From contig SWDI01000005.1 of the NCBI GenBank assembly GCA_005116955.1, forward strand, positions 307,063 through 371,062: a stretch of 64,000 nt of DNA, in the 5' to 3' direction. The position numbers were made by a program, and so were the translations under genes. Positions 52,437-60,516 of this stretch are shown here, piece by piece. Origin of the DNA: Nitrospira sp. Its GTDB lineage: Bacteria > Nitrospirota > Nitrospiria > Nitrospirales > Nitrospiraceae. The notes under the pieces are model-generated. The model was not told the origin of the DNA and searched no databases. It saw only the letters and a program-made list of their open reading frames with translations. The number at the start of each line of letters is the position of its first letter. The stretch's first letter is position 1.

Positions 52437-53279
52437 ATGACCATCCTCCGCTTTCTGATCGAGACATTGACCACCTTCTTGCGCCAGGGCTGCCCGAGCC
52501 TCGCTGCAGCCTTAGCCTTTTTCTCCTTACTCTCGCTCTTTCCTCTCGTCTTTCTTCTCCTGTATGGGATCAGCTTTCTCGTCAGCCAAAACATCATCGG
52601 CGAGCAATTCATCCTAAGCTTCCTGAAGGGCTTTCTGCCGTCATTGGGTGAACGATTGGCTGAAGAGATCCATCAAATCAGCGTACTAGAAGGTGTGCGC
52701 TGGCTGGTATTGCTGTCGTTCTTCTGGTTTGGAGGGCTCGTCTTTTATGAGCTCGACTACGCACTCAACGTGGTATTTGAAAGCACCCAAAAGCGTCACC
52801 CGTTGATTTCCAGCGCGATCTCCATCGCCCTGCTGGGATCGACAGGACTACTATTGTTCCTCTCCTATGTCGCCACGCAGACCATTGCCTTTTTGACCGC
52901 CTATGCCCCAAAGCTGTGGGGGCTCGATCTTGTCGCCCTTGCCGCCCATGATTTTCATCTCACATATACGCTCCCTTTTTCCCTGGCGTTCCTGACGGTG
53001 AGTCTGTTGTACCGCCTGGTGCCTCGCCGCCGCCCACGATGGAACCAAGCCATGGCAGGCGGGCTGACATTCAGCTTGCTCTGGGTTTCGGCGAAGTTGC
53101 TATTCGTCAACTACAGCGACTATGCCACGGTATACGCACGACTTTATGGATCGTTGTTGGAGGTCGTCCTCTTGCTTCTGTGGGTCTATTATTCCGCAGG
53201 ACTCTTGCTGTTCGGTGGGATCATCGCTCGCAAGCTACAACAGCTTGCCTACTCGTCACAGGTGCCGCCAGCCGGGTGA
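52437..53279 (+). CDS. YihY/BrkB-family inner-membrane protein
   Basis: The product (280 residues from the ATG at 52437; a TTG at 52413 and an ATG at 52425 are alternatives) has six hydrophobic helices. It has the family motifs 'CPSLAAALAFFSLLSLFPLV' (about 19-38) and 'LYRLVPRRRPRWNQAMAGGL' followed by 'YGSLLEVVLLLLWVYYSAGL'. Members were once called RNase BN, but are membrane proteins of unclear function. It lies 36 bases after nuoN on the same strand. Confidence 0.85.
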   Translation: MTILRFLIETLTTFLRQGCPSLAAALAFFSLLSLFPLVFLLLYGISFLVSQNIIGEQFILSFLKGFLPSLGERLAEEIHQISVLEGVRWLVLLSFFWFGGLVFYELDYALNVVFESTQKRHPLISSAISIALLGSTGLLLFLSYVATQTIAFLTAYAPKLWGLDLVALAAHDFHLTYTLPFSLAFLTVSLLYRLVPRRRPRWNQAMAGGLTFSLLWVSAKLLFVNYSDYATVYARLYGSLLEVVLLLLWVYYSAGLLLFGGIIARKLQQLAYSSQVPPAG

Positions 53280-53319
53280 ATCTAATTCGATTCAGGTGAG
53301 AATCAAAATAGATTCACCC
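53274..53319 (+). terminator. Stem-loop at the end of the nuo/YihY unit
   Basis: GGGTGAATCTA pairs perfectly with TAGATTCACCC, with an inner GATTC/GAATC stem. The left arm covers the stop codon of the YihY-type gene. No T-run follows, so termination efficiency is uncertain. Confidence 0.6.
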
Positions 53320-53459
53320 AGACGTCTACTGTCCCTCGCGCCACGCGAAAAACTCCATTTTTCACGCTCAACTTCGTTCCCGTATCATGGTTCATGATTT
53401 GCACCACGGTTCAGACAAGCAGGTGGACTTTTCGGTGAATCGAGAACAAGGAGGCACGC

Positions 53460-54566
53460 ATGAAGCGAAGAGCACAACTTATCATGCTTGGACTAGGTGG
53501 CCTGCTATTGGCCGCTTGTAGTCCTACAGGGGCGAAGTATTGGCTGCTTTATGAACACGACTCTACAATTGCTCCACAGTCGGTATACAAGGGGTACTAC
53601 ACAGATCATGGCAAAAAGTGGGACCAAAAAGAAGTGCAGGGGTGCATTACTCCACAACTAAAACAGCCATGTGTTGATCCCAATGAAAAAGATAAGAAGC
53701 CTTCGATGACTCTTGAAAAAACAGCGGAGAAGCCTCCCATTACCGACCGTGATTACGCAACCGTCATGTATTACGCCAAGGCTGAAAAAGATCCGTTCGG
53801 TAATCTGACATGTTCGCATACATTGACACCAATCAAGCGCCCAGCCCAGGCAGTTTATCCAAACGCTTCACTGGCGGCAGAGTCAGTTCCCAACTTCCAT
53901 CTCCATCATTGTGAGTTTCCTCTCGCTGATGCTGGAGGAAACCGATTGGATTATCTAATTACAGAAGGAGAAGCCAAACCTGTGAACGCGCGGGTGGCCG
54001 ACAGCTTTGAGGTCCATACGACCTATCGCTTTCGTGTGATGCTCGGACCTGTGTACAGCAGCCTCTCGAATGACAACCGGAAATATTCAATTGCGTCTCG
54101 CGCAGGAGGCGACTCGATTATTACGTCAAGTGTGGATGGGAACCCCGCCTCCGCCGCTGTGTTCCTCAAGTATTTTTGGTACCCTCGTGATGTCTATGAT
54201 ACGAGGAACTGGTGGGATGGGTGGAAGGAACCTTGGTATAGATTAGATAAGAATGAAGATCAAATGCTTTCACTCTTAAAAAGAATTAATCCCATTGTCG
54301 GAGTCAGCGTCAGTGAGAATCCATTCAAGAATGTGTACGTTGGCCTGAGTGCGGAGCTATTTTCGGGCATCGATATCGTCGGCGGGGCTCACTGGTCGGC
54401 GGTCGATGTGCTGACCGGTGGATTTTCCCCAGGGCAGGTGGTCCCGACCGGAACAATGCTTCCGACGGAAACGAGATTTCTGACGGGGTGGTTTGCCGGC
54501 GTGACGGTTGACTTGGGCGTGGCCGGAACCTGGTTAGGGAAATCGGTTACAGGTTTCATGAAGTAA
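53460..54566 (+). CDS. Orphan lipoprotein
   Basis: The family is not recognised. The 368-residue product has a clear lipoprotein signal (MKRRAQLIMLGLGGLLLAAC, Cys20). The N-terminal part contains Lys-rich sequence and four or five Cys (QGCITPQLKQPC, LTCSH, HHCEF). The C-terminal 100 residues contain short beta strands like an outer-membrane or sheet-forming domain ('VGVSVSENPFKNVYVGLSAE'). AAGGAGG is well spaced from ATG. Composition is richer in A/T and Lys than its neighbours, which suggests transfer. Confidence 0.75.
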   Translation: MKRRAQLIMLGLGGLLLAACSPTGAKYWLLYEHDSTIAPQSVYKGYYTDHGKKWDQKEVQGCITPQLKQPCVDPNEKDKKPSMTLEKTAEKPPITDRDYATVMYYAKAEKDPFGNLTCSHTLTPIKRPAQAVYPNASLAAESVPNFHLHHCEFPLADAGGNRLDYLITEGEAKPVNARVADSFEVHTTYRFRVMLGPVYSSLSNDNRKYSIASRAGGDSIITSSVDGNPASAAVFLKYFWYPRDVYDTRNWWDGWKEPWYRLDKNEDQMLSLLKRINPIVGVSVSENPFKNVYVGLSAELFSGIDIVGGAHWSAVDVLTGGFSPGQVVPTGTMLPTETRFLTGWFAGVTVDLGVAGTWLGKSVTGFMK

Positions 54567-54585
54567 CCACCAAGAGATTGACGTC

Positions 54586-54641
54586 AGTCACGAGTCGTGA
54601 CCGATGAAGACTCTCGGCCTGTACAGCCGGGGGTCTTCATC
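54586..54641. repeat. Two inverted repeats after the lipoprotein gene
   Basis: GTCACGA-G-TCGTGAC is a near-perfect palindrome at 54586-54600. It is followed by a 16-bp stem with two G-T pairs, GATGAAGACTCTCGGC against GCCGGGGGTCTTCATC (54603-54641), with a 7-base loop. No T-run follows. The second may terminate transcripts from both sides, and the word GTCACGAGTC also occurs at the nuoK-nuoL junction. Confidence 0.6.
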
Positions 54642-54726
54642 AAGTACCACAATCGCGAATTAGGATTAAAAAGGAACAACATTCATCGAACAGTCTTCCT
54701 GCCTTGCCCCTCTATCCGTTCACTAT

Positions 54727-55878
54727 CTAGACTCTCCGCAATTGCAAAAAACGAACAATGGCTGAATGCGTCACAAGCCCGATAATCTTTTCATCTTGCA
54801 TCACAATCAACCGACCCCACCCTTCACGGGCCATACGCTCTAGCGCATGCATCACAGGAATATCCGGCTCAATCACTAACGATTCCGAACGGGGGCGCAT
54901 CACCTGCTCGACCCTGCGCCAAGGCCACAGCGACGGCGGAACGCTCTGAATCTCAACCGTGGTGATGAGTCCCACCAGTCGCCCACCCTCTAACACTGGG
55001 AACCCGCCGTAGCCATAGGATTGGAAGTGCTGATTCACCGCGACATCCAACGTGCAATGCGACGGAATCGAGGTGACCGTCGTCACCATGACATCCCGAA
55101 TAAGGACCGTCGCCAGGGTCTGACGCATGACCGCTTGACGACGACTCGCCAGGGCTGCGGCGAAGAGAAACATGCCGATGACCACAACCCAACCACCGTT
55201 CGATGCCATTGACGTAGGTAATCCACCGCTGGCAGACCCATACAGCACGACAAGGCCCGTCAGTCCCAACATCACTCCAAACGCAAGGCCGACTCCCGCG
55301 GCTTGTTTGGTCGCTCGATAAAAATTATCTCCCCATGCCCACAGTCCTGCACGTAACATCCGTCCGCCGTCTAGTGGAAAACCTGGAATCATGTTGAAGA
55401 GCCCGATTTGGATATTCACGAAGCCCAGCAAGGCCCCAAGCATGATCCATCCCTGGAGCCCATGATGCCGTTGAATCGTCTCCGCCAACTCCACACACAC
55501 AAAACAAAGACCGCCGATCACAAAGCTGACTGCCGGCCCGGCCAACGCAATGAGAAATTCAGCACGAGGTGTGGGGGCTTCCTTCCGCATGTGCGCCACG
55601 CCGCCAAAAATAAACAGCGTAATCTTTTCAATCGGAATGTGGTAGTACAACGCGACGTAAGAATGACCGAGCTCATGCAAGAGCACGGAGACGAATAAGA
55701 GGACGGCTGCCAGTCCCCCCATAGCCCAATACCGTTCTGGAGTGAGCCCGGGTAAATTGTCCGGTAGATACCCAGTCGAGAGTGACCAGGTGACCAAGAG
55801 AAACACCACGAACCATGACGCATGGACGCGGATCGGAATTCCCAACGCGCGGCCGATTTCCCAGGAAGGTACCTGCAT
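54727..55878 (-). CDS. Site-2 protease family M50 metalloprotease with CBS pair
   Basis: The product has 383 residues from the ATG at 55878 (386 from a GTG at 55887). It has about six membrane helices, the zinc motif HELGH (about 66-70) and the second ligand motif 'NMIPGFPLDGGR' (about 161-172). A C-terminal CBS-domain pair follows (about 258-380: 'SYGYGGFPVLEGGRLVGLIT', then 'GRLIVMQDEKIIGLVT'). Relatives cut membrane-bound regulators within the bilayer, and CBS domains sense nucleotides. A transmembrane substrate exists in this window (2289-3632), but any link is speculation. Confidence 0.87.
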   Translation of the reverse strand: MQVPSWEIGRALGIPIRVHASWFVVFLLVTWSLSTGYLPDNLPGLTPERYWAMGGLAAVLLFVSVLLHELGHSYVALYYHIPIEKITLFIFGGVAHMRKEAPTPRAEFLIALAGPAVSFVIGGLCFVCVELAETIQRHHGLQGWIMLGALLGFVNIQIGLFNMIPGFPLDGGRMLRAGLWAWGDNFYRATKQAAGVGLAFGVMLGLTGLVVLYGSASGGLPTSMASNGGWVVVIGMFLFAAALASRRQAVMRQTLATVLIRDVMVTTVTSIPSHCTLDVAVNQHFQSYGYGGFPVLEGGRLVGLITTVEIQSVPPSLWPWRRVEQVMRPRSESLVIEPDIPVMHALERMAREGWGRLIVMQDEKIIGLVTHSAIVRFLQLRRV

Positions 55879-55947
55879 TCTCAACACCGTACCAGCGGAA
55901 TACGCAAAGGGTCAATCTTCTCCACTGGTTCAGGTATACTAGCCCCT

Positions 55948-56664
55948 ATGCCACGACACGTTCTGCAACGCCTGTTGATCAGCGTGCTGTTAGCCGCAAC
56001 TCCGGGGCCATTCGTTCCAGTAGACGGTGTGGCTCAAGTGATCAAGTCCGGTCCACGAACCTGCCCGGGCGTGGCGCTGACGTTCGATCTCTGTCCCGTG
56101 CGCAAGGGGTCCGGCTACGATCAGCCGTTGATGGACTATCTCATCGCACACCGGATCCCCGCCACATTCTTCATGTCCGGCAAGTGGATGGCCAAACATG
56201 AGCCAGAAGTGGACCATCTGCTGGGCATGGATTTTTTCGAAGTCGGGACGCATGGTGACGTCCACGCCCACCTTCCCATGCACGATGCCGACGAACAACG
56301 CACGGAGATCCTGGGCCCTGTCAAAATCCTGCAAGACCACTATGCCTATACGGCGACGTTGTTTCGGCCACCGTACGGCGAATACAACGACGAGACCGTC
56401 GCCGTGGTACAGATGCTCGGCCTGCAGTTCATCCAATGGGATATCGAATCGGGTGATCCAGATCCGACACTCTCGGCAGAACACATCTTGGCCAGAGTCG
56501 CCAAGCGGACCAAGCCCGGCAGCATCATCGTCTTCCATGCGAACGGCAAGGGTAAACAGACGCGGCAGGTGATCGAGCAACTGGCAACAAAGGTGCTCCC
56601 TCAGAAGGGGCTCAAACCCATGACCGTCAGCGAACTGTTGAACTGTCAGTCTTCGACTCCATGA
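55948..56664 (+). CDS. Exported polysaccharide deacetylase (NodB-like)
   Basis: The 238-residue product starts at the ATG at 55948, giving a signal peptide to about residue 28 (GVAQV). The NodB domain shows 'GVALTFDLCP' (the second metal-binding Asp of the usual TFDD is Leu here), 'GTHGDVHAH' with the His pair, and 'LFRPPYGEYND'. It should remove acetyl groups from a sugar polymer in the cell envelope. TATACT lies at 55935-55940, so the transcript may start almost at the ATG; no Shine-Dalgarno is visible. Confidence 0.83.
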   Translation: MPRHVLQRLLISVLLAATPGPFVPVDGVAQVIKSGPRTCPGVALTFDLCPVRKGSGYDQPLMDYLIAHRIPATFFMSGKWMAKHEPEVDHLLGMDFFEVGTHGDVHAHLPMHDADEQRTEILGPVKILQDHYAYTATLFRPPYGEYNDETVAVVQMLGLQFIQWDIESGDPDPTLSAEHILARVAKRTKPGSIIVFHANGKGKQTRQVIEQLATKVLPQKGLKPMTVSELLNCQSSTP

Positions 56665-57140
56665 GCCAGCCAGTCATCCGGACGATGCAGGCAGACGATC
56701 GGGAAGCCGTGGTTCACCTCCTGGGTGAATCCGATCCCTGGAAGACACTCGGTTATACAAAGGATAATTGGAACCGCATCTTTTGTCCGACTCCCCAGGG
56801 ACGAGACTGCTACGTGGCCCTCCTTGATGGGCGAGTGGCAGGCGTCACCATCGTGAAGCAGAAGTTTCTCCTGGGCGATTATTTGGAGCTGTTAGGCGTG
56901 GCCGAATGGGCTCGTCAGAAGGGAGTCGGTGGGCAGCTGTTACAACACATTGAGGAGCTCGTCTTTGAACGGACCAAGAACCTCTTTGCCTGTGTGTCGG
57001 ATTTCAATGAACCGGCACGATCCTTTTACAATAAGCACGGCTATCAAGAAATCGGGCCTATGCCCAACTTCTTGATACCAGGGAGCGCAGAACTGTTGTT
57101 GCGGAAGACGGCGGGGCCTGCTAGAGGAAGAGGTCAGTAG
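56661..57140 (+). CDS. GNAT-family N-acetyltransferase
   Basis: The 159-residue product shows the GNAT acetyl-CoA motif 'ARQKGVGGQLLQHIEELVFE' (about 87-106) and the late motif 'NEPARSFYNKHGYQEIGPMP' (about 115-134). It overlaps the deacetylase gene by four bases (ATGA), so the two are co-translated. The substrate is unknown; it may be an amino group on a protein or small molecule. Confidence 0.83.
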   Translation: MSQPVIRTMQADDREAVVHLLGESDPWKTLGYTKDNWNRIFCPTPQGRDCYVALLDGRVAGVTIVKQKFLLGDYLELLGVAEWARQKGVGGQLLQHIEELVFERTKNLFACVSDFNEPARSFYNKHGYQEIGPMPNFLIPGSAELLLRKTAGPARGRGQ

Positions 57141-57210
57141 TCATTGGTCATCGGTCAATGATACAGTGACTACCGGCAATCGCTCTTCTAATGTCTATTA
57201 ACCAATGACT
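57139..57210. repeat. Inverted repeat between GNAT and VOC genes
   Basis: AGTCATTGGT at 57139-57148 is matched exactly by ACCAATGACT at 57201-57210, with 52 bases between the arms. The right arm contains the start codon of the VOC gene. It shares the word TCATTGGT...ACCAATGA with 47281-47356. Confidence 0.65.
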
Positions 57211-57612
57211 GATTTGCGAGTCAAAAAACTCCTCCACACAAGAATGCGGGTCAGCGATTTGGATGAGACCATCCGGTTTTACACGACCGTCTTGGGCCTT
57301 GAGGTGATTGAGCGAAAGACATCTCCGCGCGGCTCACACCTCGCGTTTCTAAAAGTACCCAATAGTGACGAGCTCATCGAGTTGACGAGTTTTCCTCCCA
57401 GTGGGCCGGTGAAAATTCAGGAAGATCTCGTTCATCTAGCCTTTCAAGTGGAGAGTCTCGACGAAACGATCGACTCCCTTAACACACAGGGCGTCAAGAT
57501 CACTGACGGTCCGACAAAAACTTCTTCCGGTAGCCGGTTCATCTTCATTGACGCGCCCGACGGCTATGAGATTGAGCTCATCGAACGGCCGGCCGGAGTG
57601 AAGATCGTCTAG
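57205..57612 (+). CDS. VOC-family protein, glyoxalase I-like
   Basis: The 135-residue product has the glyoxalase/bleomycin-resistance fold: 'LLHTRMRVSDLDETIRFYTT' (about 9-28), 'VLGLEVIERK', then 'DLVHLAFQVESLDETIDSL' and the closing 'FIFIDAPDGYEIELIERP'. His11, Glu (ELIEL), His and Glu (YEIELIE) are at the usual metal-ligand places for lactoylglutathione lyase. The ATG lies inside a repeat arm and lacks a ribosome site, so translation may be weak or coupled. Confidence 0.83.
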   Translation: MTDLRVKKLLHTRMRVSDLDETIRFYTTVLGLEVIERKTSPRGSHLAFLKVPNSDELIELTSFPPSGPVKIQEDLVHLAFQVESLDETIDSLNTQGVKITDGPTKTSSGSRFIFIDAPDGYEIELIERPAGVKIV

Positions 57613-57734
57613 CTTCCAGCAAGTAGAGACTCCCCACGTTCACGCTCCGCGCACATTGACGATGTGACTCCCTCCGAAGTACCTTCTTCTCATCACATAC
57701 CGTATGAATTTCCTGAATCAGGAGGACCGCTGAG

Positions 57735-58604
57735 ATGAAGAACGGGTTTTTCCGAGGACATGGGCTTGGTAACGATTATCTCGTGATGGATCCCAAAGAC
57801 CTGACGTTCAAGCTGACGCCAAAGACCATCAAAGCAATTTGCGATCGGAACTGGGGGCTCGGCAGCGACGGGATTTTGTCGTTGGTTCCATCGAAGAAGG
57901 CCAATTTCGGGCTGCGCATTTTCAACCCGGACGGCAGTGAAGCAGAAAAATCAGGGAACGGCCTCCGGATCTTTGCACGCTATCTCCACGCGACCGGGCG
58001 GACGAAGAAGAAGCGCTTCACAGTCGAGACAAAGGGCGGGCTGGTCAGCATTGACCTGCAGATAGACCGGCATGGCGATGCTGCCGCTGCGACGGTCGAG
58101 ATGGGGATCGCCACGTTCAAGCCGGATGCGCTCCCCTGTTCTCTGAACGTGCCCGAGTTAATTCAGCAGCCGATCGAAGCTGCAGACCGCTCGTTGATTT
58201 TTACTGGCGTGAGCGTCGGCAATCCCCATTGTGTCGTCTTCAAGCCAACCGGAGAATCGTGGTCACGGGAAGAACTCTTGGCGCTTGGGCCAGCCCTGGA
58301 ACACCACAAGCTGTTTCCTAAACGGACAAACGTGCAGCTTGTCGTTCCAACCGGACGTAACGAAGTCTTCATTCTGATTTGGGAGCGAGGCGCCGGAGAG
58401 ACGCAGGCCTCCGGCTCGTCCTCCTGTGCGGCAGCCAGCGCGGCGGTGCGTCTTGGATTAGTCAAGAGCCCCGTCACCGTGAAGATGCCAGGGGGAGTGC
58501 TGAACATTGATGTGGCTCTGGACTTCAGCCTCACCATGAAAGGGCCGGTGGCCGAAGTCGCGCGAGGGACATTAAGCCCGTCGTTTATCCGGGGATTGAA
58601 ATAG
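57735..58604 (+). CDS. Diaminopimelate epimerase-family protein with Ser at both catalytic Cys positions
   Basis: The 289-residue product aligns along its length with DapF ('GHGLGNDYLVMD', 'NPDGSEAEKSGNGLRIFARY', 'GNPHCVVF', 'WERGAGETQASGSSSCAAAS'). DapF interconverts LL- and meso-diaminopimelate with two catalytic Cys (Cys73 and Cys217 in E. coli). Here both places are Ser: Ser73 in EKSGNG and Ser226 in TQASGS. It may be a divergent epimerase using other residues, or an isomerase of another substrate. The gene symbol is left empty for that reason. It is transcribed toward uvrC. Confidence 0.8.
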   Translation: MKNGFFRGHGLGNDYLVMDPKDLTFKLTPKTIKAICDRNWGLGSDGILSLVPSKKANFGLRIFNPDGSEAEKSGNGLRIFARYLHATGRTKKKRFTVETKGGLVSIDLQIDRHGDAAAATVEMGIATFKPDALPCSLNVPELIQQPIEAADRSLIFTGVSVGNPHCVVFKPTGESWSREELLALGPALEHHKLFPKRTNVQLVVPTGRNEVFILIWERGAGETQASGSSSCAAASAAVRLGLVKSPVTVKMPGGVLNIDVALDFSLTMKGPVAEVARGTLSPSFIRGLK

Positions 58605-58686
58605 CAACCATCGATCGTTATCGCCAGCCGACGGAACACTCCGGAGTACCCCTGGTATTCTTACGATGATACAGGACGATTGACGC

Positions 58687-60492
58687 ATGACGATCGACGC
58701 GCTCCAGTCCAAACTCGCCCATCTGCCCGGTAGCCCCGGCGTCTACCTATTCAAGAACCAGCAAGGAGAAATCATATACATCGGAAAAGCCGCGGTGCTC
58801 ACCGAGCGCGTCAGATCCTATTTCCAGAAAGGGACTGACCATAGCCTCAAGACCAGTCTTCTCGTCAGCCACGTCACCGACCTAGAGACGATGGTGACCC
58901 GATCGGAGCTTGAAGCTCTGATTCTTGAGAGCAATCTGGTCAAGCGCCACAAACCCCGCTTCAACATCGTGCTGCGGGACGACAAGCAGTACCCCTATGT
59001 GCGGCTGCCCATCAAAGACGATTTCCCCCGCCTCTCGATCGTGCGCCGCGTACAAAAGGATGGAGCCCTCTACTATGGCCCGTATACCCCGGCGAACGCG
59101 CTCCGGGAGACGTTGAAAGTCATCAAACACGTCTTCCCTCTCGCCACGTGCACGATTGACATCAACGGGACCGCTGACCGTGCCTGCATCGAGTTTGAGA
59201 TCAAGCGGTGCATGGCGCCCTGTACTGGCAATCAGTCGAAGGAGCAGTACCATCAGATCGTCAAACAGGTCCGCCAGTTTCTCGAGGGCCGAGATCATGA
59301 GTTGCTGGATGATCTCCGTACCCGCATGGAAATAGCGGCCGAGCATGAGGAATTCGAAGAAGCCGCCCGGCTGCGAGACCGCCTCTTTAAGATCCAGCGC
59401 ATGCTAGAAAAGCAACGAATCACGCAGACCTCGGCAACGGATCAGGACGTGATCGGCTTAGCCAGACAGGGTTCGGCAGTGGACCTGCAAATTCTGTTCG
59501 TGCGCGGAGGGTTGCTGATCGGGCGGAAAGATTTCTTCTGGCCTCAGTCGGCTGATGCCCCGGACGAGGAACTGGTCCGCTCCGCGATCGAACAGTTCTA
59601 TAACAAGGATGGGCAGCCGCCCAGAGAAGTCCTCGTCCCGACTGATCTCGAAGACACCGTACTGATTCAACAATGGCTCTCCGACAAGCGAGGGGAATCT
59701 GTTCATGTGCATTCGCCTGAGCGAGGCGCCAAGCATCAGTTGGTCCTTTTGGCCGAAGAGAATGCGGCTTCGGCTGTCGCCAATCATTTGCGCGATGAGG
59801 AGCGTGACCGGCAAGCGGGCGAGGAACTGAAACGGCTACTGAGACTGGAACAGGCTCCGCGTCGAATCGAAGGATTCGACATCTCGAATACGATGGGCAA
59901 CGACTCCGTCGCCTCAATGGTTGTATGGGAAGACGGACAGATGAAGAAGGCGGACTATCGACGGTTCAAGATCCAAACGGTCGAAGGGGCCAATGACTTC
60001 GCCAGTATGAAAGAGGTGGTGACACGTCGCTATGGGCGAGAGGAGAGCCTGGCTCAGCCGGATCTGATTCTCATCGACGGCGGGTTAGGCCAACTGGCTG
60101 CCGCGCTGGAAGGGCTCAAAGAGACTGGACAATCGGGCCTGCCGATTCTTGGGCTGGCCAAGGCCCGCGGCGACAAAGAGGAGCGTGTCTTCTTAGCAGG
60201 GAGAAAAAACCCGATTATCCTCAGAGCCACCTCTCCGGCCACCCATCTGTTACAACATATTCGTGACGAAGCGCATCGCTTCGCGATTACCTTCCACAGG
60301 AAGCTGCGTGGCAAAGCACTGGTCAGCTCAAAACTGGATCAGGTCATTGGGATCGGGGAGATTCGGCGCAATCAACTCCTAGAGAAATTTGGCAGCCTCG
60401 ACAAAGTGGTGTCGGCCAGCGACGAAGACCTACAGGAGGCCGGACTTAATGCGGAAACCGTGTTGAATCTCCGTCGGGCCCTTGAACAGTAG
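58687..60492 (+). CDS. uvrC: UvrABC system protein C
   Basis: The 601-residue product has the GIY-YIG nuclease ('GSPGVYLFKNQQGEIIYIGK', about 15-34), Cys-rich 'CIEFEIKRCMAPCTG', a UVR domain ('EHEEFEEAARLRDRLFKIQR', about 218-237), the RNase H-like domain with 'GFDISNTMGNDSVASMVVWE' and 'LILIDGGLGQL', and C-terminal helix-hairpin-helix repeats ('IGEIRRNQLLEKFGSLDKVV'). It makes both incisions around DNA lesions with UvrB. Length is normal. Confidence 0.96.
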   Translation: MTIDALQSKLAHLPGSPGVYLFKNQQGEIIYIGKAAVLTERVRSYFQKGTDHSLKTSLLVSHVTDLETMVTRSELEALILESNLVKRHKPRFNIVLRDDKQYPYVRLPIKDDFPRLSIVRRVQKDGALYYGPYTPANALRETLKVIKHVFPLATCTIDINGTADRACIEFEIKRCMAPCTGNQSKEQYHQIVKQVRQFLEGRDHELLDDLRTRMEIAAEHEEFEEAARLRDRLFKIQRMLEKQRITQTSATDQDVIGLARQGSAVDLQILFVRGGLLIGRKDFFWPQSADAPDEELVRSAIEQFYNKDGQPPREVLVPTDLEDTVLIQQWLSDKRGESVHVHSPERGAKHQLVLLAEENAASAVANHLRDEERDRQAGEELKRLLRLEQAPRRIEGFDISNTMGNDSVASMVVWEDGQMKKADYRRFKIQTVEGANDFASMKEVVTRRYGREESLAQPDLILIDGGLGQLAAALEGLKETGQSGLPILGLAKARGDKEERVFLAGRKNPIILRATSPATHLLQHIRDEAHRFAITFHRKLRGKALVSSKLDQVIGIGEIRRNQLLEKFGSLDKVVSASDEDLQEAGLNAETVLNLRRALEQ

Positions 60493-60516
60493 TCGTCATC
60501 GTCCTCCATTCGTCGC

